Assembly: GCA_900556365.1 (NCBI GenBank)
Contig: USOG01000091.1
Coordinates: 1-6,035, forward strand
Origin: an uncultured Collinsella sp.
GTDB taxonomy: Bacteria; Actinomycetota; Coriobacteriia; Coriobacteriales; Coriobacteriaceae
Length of the DNA stretch: 6,035 nt
Direction of reading: 5' to 3'
Part shown: in pieces, positions 1-6,035 of the stretch
Position numbering within the stretch: position 1 is the stretch's first letter
How the letters are laid out: the number at the start of each line of letters is the position of its first letter
Position numbers and translations under genes: made by a program
The notes under the pieces: model-generated
Seen by the model: the letters and a program-made list of their open reading frames with translations, nothing else
What the model was told of the DNA's origin: nothing
Databases searched by the model: none

Positions 1-72
1 TTTTTTCAAGCAGAAGACGGCATACGAGATAAGGCCACGTGACTGGAGTTCAGACGTGTGCTCTTCCGATCT
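1..72. other. Illumina P7 adapter with index and Read-2 primer site (sequencing artefact)
   Basis: Bases 7-30 match the P7 flow-cell sequence (CAAGCAGAAGACGGCATACG followed by AGAT). Bases 31-38 (AAGGCCAC) sit where the 8-base i7 index belongs. Bases 39-72 match the TruSeq Read-2 primer site, ending in GCTCTTCCGATCT. The six T's at 1-6 fit the poly-A that appears when a read runs off the end of a short library fragment. Genomic sequence therefore begins at 73. This is untrimmed adapter at a contig end and should be removed before any gene call. Confidence 0.98.
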
Positions 73-73
73 G

Positions 74-940
74 ATGCGCTACGCCATCGGAGCAGGGATT
101 GATTACCCCCTGCAATAAACCAACCAATTGATTGGATTCGCGCTCATCTATATCACCATCCGCCAAAGCGGCAGTTAGAAGCGAGCAAACTTTGTCGAGC
201 AGAGGGTCGCCTTGCAACTTATCATGTTCTTCGACATACTGCAGTACCGACATTGCCTCCAAGGCATCAACTCGGCCATTGGCGACTATCATTTCGCACA
301 AACTTAGAAAGTCGCAGTAATCGGCAGTCTTTTCCGACTTCACTCTCTGTGCCGAAGCACGGGAAGCCCCTTCATTTGAACGTCGTTTGCAACTAGCACC
401 AAGACTATACGGTGCAAACGTGGGGACACGCCCCTCGTCTTCCATAACCAACGAGTGGAAAATACGCCTGCAAGCATCCGCATCGTCCAAGGCTCGATGA
501 TGGTTCCCCATCTCAAGATCTAGGCATCGGCAAACCGTTGGAAGCTTATAGTCTGGGTATTCTGGATGCCACTGCTTGGCAAGCTCTTTAGTGCAGGCGT
601 AATTCCACTCGGGCCTGTCAAGTTCATAGGCGTCGAATAGCTTCCACAGAACCGCCAAATCAAATGAAGCGTTGTGAGCAACCAGAGCGGCTCCGTCAAA
701 CAAGCTTTTCAATGAGCGTGACCATATTTCCGGAAATGTAGGAGCATCGGCAACATCAGCATGGGAAATGCCCGTTAGCCTCATGTTTATTTCCGAAAAC
801 GGCTCCTCAGGATCAACCAAATAGGAATCCTCTGCAAGGACGGCACCATTGCAGTCACATCGAATTAGTCCAATTGAGCTAATTCGATCATTGTGTCCAT
901 TTGGAGTTTCAACATCCAAAAACAGTACGTCTGCCGCCAT
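74..940 (-). CDS. DnaQ-like DEDDh 3'-5' exonuclease, C-terminus missing at contig end
   Basis: Probable metal-dependent 3'-5' exonuclease of the RNase T/DNA polymerase III epsilon type, acting on DNA or RNA ends in the cytoplasm. From the ATG at 940, 289 genomic codons are present. ExoI is FLDVET with D9 and E11. ExoII is AHNASFD with D94. ExoIII is HHRALDDA with H148 and D153, so all five DEDDh residues are present and the enzyme looks active. A polar linker (about 170-206) leads to a helical C-terminal part (about 207-282) holding two similar acidic-loop helices (ANGRVDALEA and ADGDIDERES), loosely TerB-like. In family knowledge such segments often precede a BRCT domain, but any such domain would lie beyond the contig. 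The longer frame start at 1066 is rejected because it lies inside ligA; the 940 start has a GGGAG site 6 bases upstream. The frame continues into adapter, adding the false tail QIGRAHV. GC is about 47-48% in sampled lines, well below most of ligA. Its biological substrate is unknown. Confidence 0.88.
859..888. repeat. 10-base perfect inverted repeat inside the exonuclease gene
   Basis: The arms ATCGAATTAG (859-868) and CTAATTCGAT (879-888) are exact reverse complements separated by 10 bases. They lie about 50-80 bases downstream of the exonuclease start codon and encode the DRISSIGLIR stretch. The mRNA could form a hairpin early in the gene, but the repeated Arg-Ile/Ile-Arg codons could produce this by chance. 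Confidence 0.5.
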
Positions 941-946
941 GACAGT

Positions 947-950
947 CTCC

Positions 951-951
<1 letters not shown>
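947..951 (-). promoter_or_regulatory. Shine-Dalgarno site of the exonuclease, overlapping the ligA stop codon
   Basis: On the minus strand the sequence reads TAGGGAGACTGTCATG. GGGAG lies 6 bases before the ATG at 940, and its first G is the last base of the ligA TAG stop (953-951). This fixes the start at 940. It also makes coupled translation with ligA likely: a ribosome finishing ligA would sit on the site for the next gene. Confidence 0.75.
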
Positions 952-3290
<2,339 letters not shown>

Positions 3291-3292
3291 CT

Positions 3293-3321
3293 AGAGTACC
3301 ACCGGTCGCAATGAGGCCGAA
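3293..3321 (-). promoter_or_regulatory. Possible ligA promoter
   Basis: On the minus strand, TTCGGC (3321-3316) is followed by 17 bases and then TACTCT (3298-3293), preceded by TGG to give an extended -10 arrangement. It would place the transcript start near 3286, leaving a leader of about 28 bases before the ligA ATG. The boxes match the sigma-70 consensus only weakly, so this is the best candidate in the leader rather than a firm call. An alternative -10, TAGTAT (3293-3288), has no good -35. Confidence 0.3.
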
Positions 3322-3365
3322 TAGCGGTCTCGAACCGCACCGAATCGGCAGCCGCCAGACTGTGG

Positions 3366-3568
3366 TGGACAGTTAGTTCAGATACGTATAAATCCTAGAG
3401 CTGAATCAGGCACGAACACCCCTGTTTCAACTAATTTGGGCTCCTCGAGACCATGTAAACGTCCCGCTCTCCCTTCCAAACACCCATTCGAGCTCCATCC
3501 CAATCAAAAATTGTTCAAAACGCATCCCGAGCTGTCCCAGATTTATACGTATCTGAACTAACTGTCCA
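3366..3568. repeat. 203-base element bounded by perfect 29-base inverted repeats (MITE-like or invertible candidate)
   Basis: The arm at 3366-3394 is the exact reverse complement of the arm at 3540-3568. Each arm contains the palindrome ATACGTAT (3382-3389 and 3545-3552). Between them lie 145 bases that are more AT-rich than the flanking genes and hold no convincing gene or promoter. The element sits between the htrA terminator and the ligA promoter region, so insertion there would disturb neither coding sequence. No clean target duplication abuts the arms; a CCAGAC copy occurs 5 bases outside the left arm (3355-3360) and another overlaps the right arm end (3566-3571). It could be a non-autonomous transposable element, an invertible segment, or a long-stem structured repeat. 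No recombinase or transposase is in the window. Confidence 0.7.
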
Positions 3569-3638
3569 GACCATTCCGAACCAGGCCTCTTGCCAGCCAC
3601 AAGTGATCCGTTTTCCTCCGTCCCCAAGGGATCATCGC

Positions 3639-3680
3639 GAAAAGAGGGGGCTGCCCCGCGTTGGCGGGACAGCCCCCTCT
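3639..3680 (-). terminator. Intrinsic terminator of htrA
   Basis: Arms at 3643-3659 and 3664-3680 pair over 17 bases with one mismatch around a 4-base loop; the outer stem is AGAGGGGGCTG with CAGCCCCCTCT. Read on the minus strand, the hairpin is followed at once by TTTTCGCG. It lies 27 bases past the htrA stop. The plus-strand side has no T-run, so it works for htrA only. Between it and the inverted-repeat element (3569-3638) I see nothing identifiable. Confidence 0.88.
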
Positions 3681-3706
3681 GGCATCGGTATGTGCGATAC
3701 AGCTCG

Positions 3707-5167
3707 CTAGTAGCCCTGGCCGTAGCCCTGACCCTGGCCCTGCTGGCCTAACAGCTCCTCCAGGTACTGGCGCAGCTGCTCGTCGGTAATACCGCCGTTG
3801 CCGGTGTCGGTCGAACTGTCGTCCTGCTGCTGGTTCTGCAGTTCCTCATCGGAGCCCAGCTCAACCGTGACCTTCTTCTCTTCCTTGCCGCGCATAAGCG
3901 TGATCTCGACCTTCTCGCCCACCTCGTGGCTGCGCAGCGCGATGATCAGGCCATCGGCGCTCGTGATCTCGTCGTCGCCCAGCTTGGTGATAACGTCACC
4001 CTCCTGAATGCCGGCCTTGGCGGCAGGACCATCCTCAACGACGCTCGCCACATACGCGCCGCTATCGGTGCTCAGCTTGTTGGTGCGGGCGTTGAGCGCA
4101 TTGACGCTCGAAAGCGTAGCGCCCATGTACGGATGCACCGGCGTCTTGCCGTCGATGATCTGGTCGGCAATGTTCTTGGCGTAATTAACGGGAATAGCAA
4201 AGCCCACGCCCGAGCTGGAGCCCGAGTAGCTCTCGATGAGCGAGTTGATGCCCACGAGCTCGCCATTGTCGTTAACGAGCGCGCCGCCGGAGTTGCCCGG
4301 GTTGATGGCGGCATCGGTCTGGATCATGTTGGCATAGATGGTGTTACCGCTGGTAGAGCTCATGGCCGTGGAGCGATACAGCGCCGACACGATGCCCGTG
4401 GAGACAGACTGCTCGTTGCCGAACGGCGAGCCGATCGCCATGACCCACTCGCCCACGTTGAGCTTGGAGGAATCACCGATCTCGATCGGCGTGAGCTTGG
4501 AGGCGTCGGCGTCCTTGAGCTTGATGACGGCCAGGTCGCTCGAAGCATCGTTGCCCACGAACTCGGCCTCGTAGGTGGTGCCGTCGTCCATGGTCACCAC
4601 GTACTGGTCATAGCCATCGACCACGTGGTTGTTGGTGAGGATGTGGCCCTCGGTATCGAGCACCACGCCCGAACCGACACTGCCCGAGCTGTCCGACTCG
4701 TCAGCAGACTGCGAAAGCGAGCCATTCTGGCCGCCGCTCGAAGTGGCGGTAATGGAAACCACGGAGGGCAGGGCCTTGGCAGAGACGGCCTCGGCAAGTG
4801 TGGTGTCCTCGGAGTCGATCGTAATCTTTTGCGTCGATGAACCCGAAGCACCCGCCGTCACGGCATTCTTGCCGCCACCGATATTGAGCGTGCCACTCAT
4901 AATGAGCGCGATGACCAGCAGGGCGCCGCAGGCACAGCCGGCGAGTGCCGTAATAAAGATCGGCAGCTTTTTGGTCTTGGTCTTGACCACCGTGTGCTTG
5001 TTCACAACCTGCTGGCCACCCAGCGGCTTGCCGGTCTGCGTGTCGTAGGCCTGCACGTAGGGAATGTTGCTACTGGCAGGCGTCGACTCCACCTGCACAC
5101 GCGGCTGCTGCTGGGTCTCGCCGGCGTTGCCCGCATCCTGGGGACGCTGGGAATCGTACTCGCTCAT
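3707..5167 (-). CDS. htrA: HtrA/DegP-type membrane-anchored serine protease with PDZ domain
   Basis: Surface quality-control protease of the trypsin-like S1C family, cleaving misfolded or secreted proteins outside the membrane. The 486-residue protein has a cytoplasmic Gln-rich N-terminus (1-67) and one membrane segment (about 68-91, after KTKTKK). A Ser/Gly linker precedes the protease domain (about 120-345) with complete triad H181 (NNHVVDG), D211 (SSDLAVIKL) and S293 (NPGNSGGALV). A PDZ domain follows (about 347-438, with GPAAKAGIQEGDVI). A polar linker and a Gly/Gln/Tyr tail ending GYGQGY close the protein. A Ser/Asp-rich insertion (about 143-165) lies just before SGVVLDTEGHILTNNHVV, where the flexible LA loop of HtrA proteins varies. 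A 13-residue longer frame from 5206 is possible, but the ATG at 5167 has AAAGGA 8 bases upstream and is preferred. Its own terminator follows, and a leader hairpin precedes it. The overall architecture matches Gram-positive single-pass HtrA proteins; the exact paralogue is uncertain. Confidence 0.94.
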   Translation of the reverse strand: MSEYDSQRPQDAGNAGETQQQPRVQVESTPASSNIPYVQAYDTQTGKPLGGQQVVNKHTVVKTKTKKLPIFITALAGCACGALLVIALIMSGTLNIGGGKNAVTAGASGSSTQKITIDSEDTTLAEAVSAKALPSVVSITATSSGGQNGSLSQSADESDSSGSVGSGVVLDTEGHILTNNHVVDGYDQYVVTMDDGTTYEAEFVGNDASSDLAVIKLKDADASKLTPIEIGDSSKLNVGEWVMAIGSPFGNEQSVSTGIVSALYRSTAMSSTSGNTIYANMIQTDAAINPGNSGGALVNDNGELVGINSLIESYSGSSSGVGFAIPVNYAKNIADQIIDGKTPVHPYMGATLSSVNALNARTNKLSTDSGAYVASVVEDGPAAKAGIQEGDVITKLGDDEITSADGLIIALRSHEVGEKVEITLMRGKEEKKVTVELGSDEELQNQQQDDSSTDTGNGGITDEQLRQYLEELLGQQGQGQGYGQGY

Positions 5168-5175
5168 AGCTGCGA

Positions 5176-5181
5176 TCCTTT
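5176..5181 (-). promoter_or_regulatory. Shine-Dalgarno site setting the htrA start
   Basis: AAAGGA on the minus strand lies 8 bases before the ATG at 5167. The upstream in-frame start at 5206 falls inside the leader-hairpin stem region, arguing for the shorter protein. Confidence 0.7.
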
Positions 5182-5195
5182 CGTCAAATAACCAA

Positions 5196-5220
5196 AGGCC
5201 CGCCAAACATGTGGCGGGCC
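5196..5220 (-). other. GC-rich hairpin in the htrA 5' leader
   Basis: GGCCCGCC (5197-5204) pairs perfectly with GGCGGGCC (5213-5220), and A5205-T5212 adds a ninth pair around a 6-base loop. On the minus strand it is followed by the U-rich run TTTGGTTATTTG and then, about 15 bases on, the htrA ribosome-binding site. It could be a back-up terminator for the upstream regulator gene, a leader attenuator, or an mRNA-stabilising stem for htrA. The interrupted T-run makes it weaker than the two other terminators here. Confidence 0.55.
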
Positions 5221-5338
5221 ATCATTGTTCACGTTGAGTTGTACCCCAATATGCGGGTGCACGTGTATGAGAACGCAATCTTTTAGGAAGGCTTAAGTTC
5301 TGTTGCAGGCCCGAAAGGAACCCGCACCTGCGTCAAAA
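5221..5338 (-). promoter_or_regulatory. Upstream region of htrA, probable promoter not resolved
   Basis: This 118-base gap between the regulator's terminator and the leader hairpin must hold any promoter specific to htrA. The least poor match is TTGCGT followed by 18-19 bases and GCATAT or CATATT (roughly 5248-5278 on the minus strand). The spacer contains the overlapping palindromes CACGTG and GTGCAC, which could bind a regulator. Neither assignment is strong. Confidence 0.25.
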
Positions 5339-5371
5339 CCACCACAAAGGTGCCTGTCCCCTTTGTGGTGG
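5335..5371 (-). terminator. Intrinsic terminator of the response-regulator gene
   Basis: CCACCACAAAGG (5339-5350) and CCTTTGTGGTGG (5360-5371) are exact reverse complements around a 9-base loop. On the minus strand the 12-base stem is followed by TTTTGACG. It starts 4 bases after the regulator's TAG stop. The loop and inner stem contain GGTGCCTGTCCCC, a motif that I recall in dispersed REP-like repeats of several bacteria, so this terminator may belong to a repeat family. Confidence 0.85.
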
Positions 5372-5375
5372 AAAT

Positions 5376-6035
5376 CTAGTCCTTAAACAGATAGCCCACG
5401 CCGCGGACGGTGGTGATGTGTGCCGCGATCTGCGGGCCCACCTTGGAGCGGATGCGTCGGATGTGCACGTCGACGGTGCGCGTGCCGCCGCAGTACTCAA
5501 AGCCCCACACGCGGTGCAGCAGCACTTCGCGGCTGTAGGCGCGGTTGGGATGCGTCGCCAAAAAGCTCAGCAGCGAGTACTCCATCAGCGTCAGGTCGAT
5601 GGGCTCGTTATCGAGCGTCACCTGGTAGGTGGCCAGGTTGATCTCGAGGTTATCGATGTTGAGCACATCGTCGGCGGTAACGGTCTCCTCCTCGCCCATC
5701 AAGCGCTGCGCGCGAGCCTTGAGCTCGTTGGGCGTCGCCGTGGGGCACACAAAGTCGGCATGCGCGTGATTGGGCAGGCGCAGGGTGCCGAGCGCCTCGT
5801 CGTCGACGATCACCAACATGGGGACGCCGCCGCGATCGTCAAGCCACTTGGCAATCTGATCGATGCGGTCGCTGCGGATGCCATCGGAATCGAGAATCAG
5901 CAGGTCAAAGTCGTGCGCCGCAGTCGGTGAATCGGGAGTGGCCAGGCTCACCTCGACACCCAGGGTGGTCGTCAAGCTGCGGGCAAACTCGTGGAAGCGC
6001 GTCGTGCGCGCCATGAACAGGGCACTCTTTTCGGA
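5376..6035 (-). CDS. GlnR-like OmpR/PhoB-family response regulator, N-terminus beyond the window
   Basis: DNA-binding transcription regulator. Counting from the Met at 6014, residues 118-210 form a clear OmpR/PhoB winged helix (LTLMEYSLLSFLATHPNRAY; recognition region GGTRTVDVHIRRIRSKV; TTVRGVGYLF). This resembles actinobacterial GlnR, the nitrogen-metabolism regulator, especially GGTRTVDVH. The receiver half is degenerate: D42 in LLILDSDG aligns with the phosphoacceptor, but the acidic pair after strand 1 is replaced by A-R-T, the Thr/Ser position is Val in LVIV, and the conserved Lys is Pro in FVCPTATP. The frame stays open to 6035 (SEKSALF before the Met). Strand 1 of the receiver would be SALFMA, so the Met at 6014 is probably internal and the true start lies outside the window; no good Shine-Dalgarno precedes 6014. 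No sensor kinase is adjacent within the window. A role in nitrogen control is inferred from similarity only; a general orphan regulator is the alternative. Confidence 0.85.
   Translation of the reverse strand, partial: SEKSALFMARTTRFHEFARSLTTTLGVEVSLATPDSPTAAHDFDLLILDSDGIRSDRIDQIAKWLDDRGGVPMLVIVDDEALGTLRLPNHAHADFVCPTATPNELKARAQRLMGEEETVTADDVLNIDNLEINLATYQVTLDNEPIDLTLMEYSLLSFLATHPNRAYSREVLLHRVWGFEYCGGTRTVDVHIRRIRSKVGPQIAAHITTVRGVGYLFKD

Noticed and set aside
3366..3568. Invertible promoter driving ligA or htrA
   Set aside because: I could not find a convincing -35/-10 pair inside the segment on either strand; inversion itself is left open as a finding.
3355..3571. CCAGAC as a target-site duplication of the inverted-repeat element
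   Set aside because: The left copy is 5 bases away from its arm and the right copy overlaps the other arm, so the geometry is not that of a clean duplication.
3427..3627. Minus-strand 66-codon frame crossing the inverted-repeat element
   Set aside because: It needs a TTG start, runs through the right repeat arm, and has no recognisable motif or good ribosome-binding site.
3926..4840. Plus-strand 304-codon open frame antisense to htrA
   Set aside because: No recognisable domain and biased Arg/Ala/His/Val content; it mirrors the genuine htrA coding sequence.
5168..5206. Longer htrA start at 5206
   Set aside because: It lies in the leader-hairpin stem region; the start at 5167 has AAAGGA at good spacing.
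5418..5930. Plus-strand open frames antisense to the response regulator
   Set aside because: No domain is recognisable, and the minus strand has a clear winged-helix sequence across the same bases.

Overview
This is a 6,035-base contig end from a moderately GC-rich bacterium. All four recognisable genes lie on the minus strand. In transcription order they are a GlnR-like OmpR-family response regulator (cut by the right edge), an HtrA-type membrane serine protease, the NAD-dependent DNA ligase LigA, and a DnaQ-like exonuclease (cut at the left). I infer an actinobacterium, probably of the Coriobacteriia (Collinsella-like). The reasons are the GC-rich, G/C-ending codons of the core genes, the GlnR-like DNA-binding domain, and the single-pass HtrA with a long cytoplasmic N-terminus. 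I could not test this by a database search.

The first 72 bases are not biological. They are an Illumina P7/index/Read-2 adapter left on the contig end. The exonuclease reading frame runs into this adapter, so its apparent C-terminus (QIGRAHV) is an artefact and its real end is unknown.

Layout from left to right: adapter (1-72); truncated DEDDh exonuclease (74-940), starting 10 bases after the ligA stop with its Shine-Dalgarno sequence overlapping that stop; ligA (951-3257); a 449-base intergenic region (3258-3706) with a possible ligA promoter, a 203-base element bounded by perfect 29-base inverted repeats, and the htrA terminator; htrA (3707-5167); a 208-base intergenic region with a 5'-leader hairpin and the response-regulator terminator; and the response regulator (5376 to the edge).

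ligA and the exonuclease look like one translationally close DNA-repair/replication unit. htrA and the regulator each have their own intrinsic terminator and look like separate transcription units. The most notable observations are: (1) a sharp composition break inside ligA near 1690-1740, with the last third of ligA and the exonuclease at about 47-53% GC against roughly 65-70% in the rest of ligA, suggesting a mosaic gene or a chimera; (2) a lineage-type insertion in the LigA HhH domain made of three degenerate octapeptides; (3) a QSSLF sliding-clamp-type motif at the very N-terminus of LigA; (4) the 29-bp inverted-repeat element; and (5) a receiver domain lacking most phosphorylation residues. 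I found no RNA gene, CRISPR array or transposase, and no convincing new system; most of the window is ordinary housekeeping sequence.
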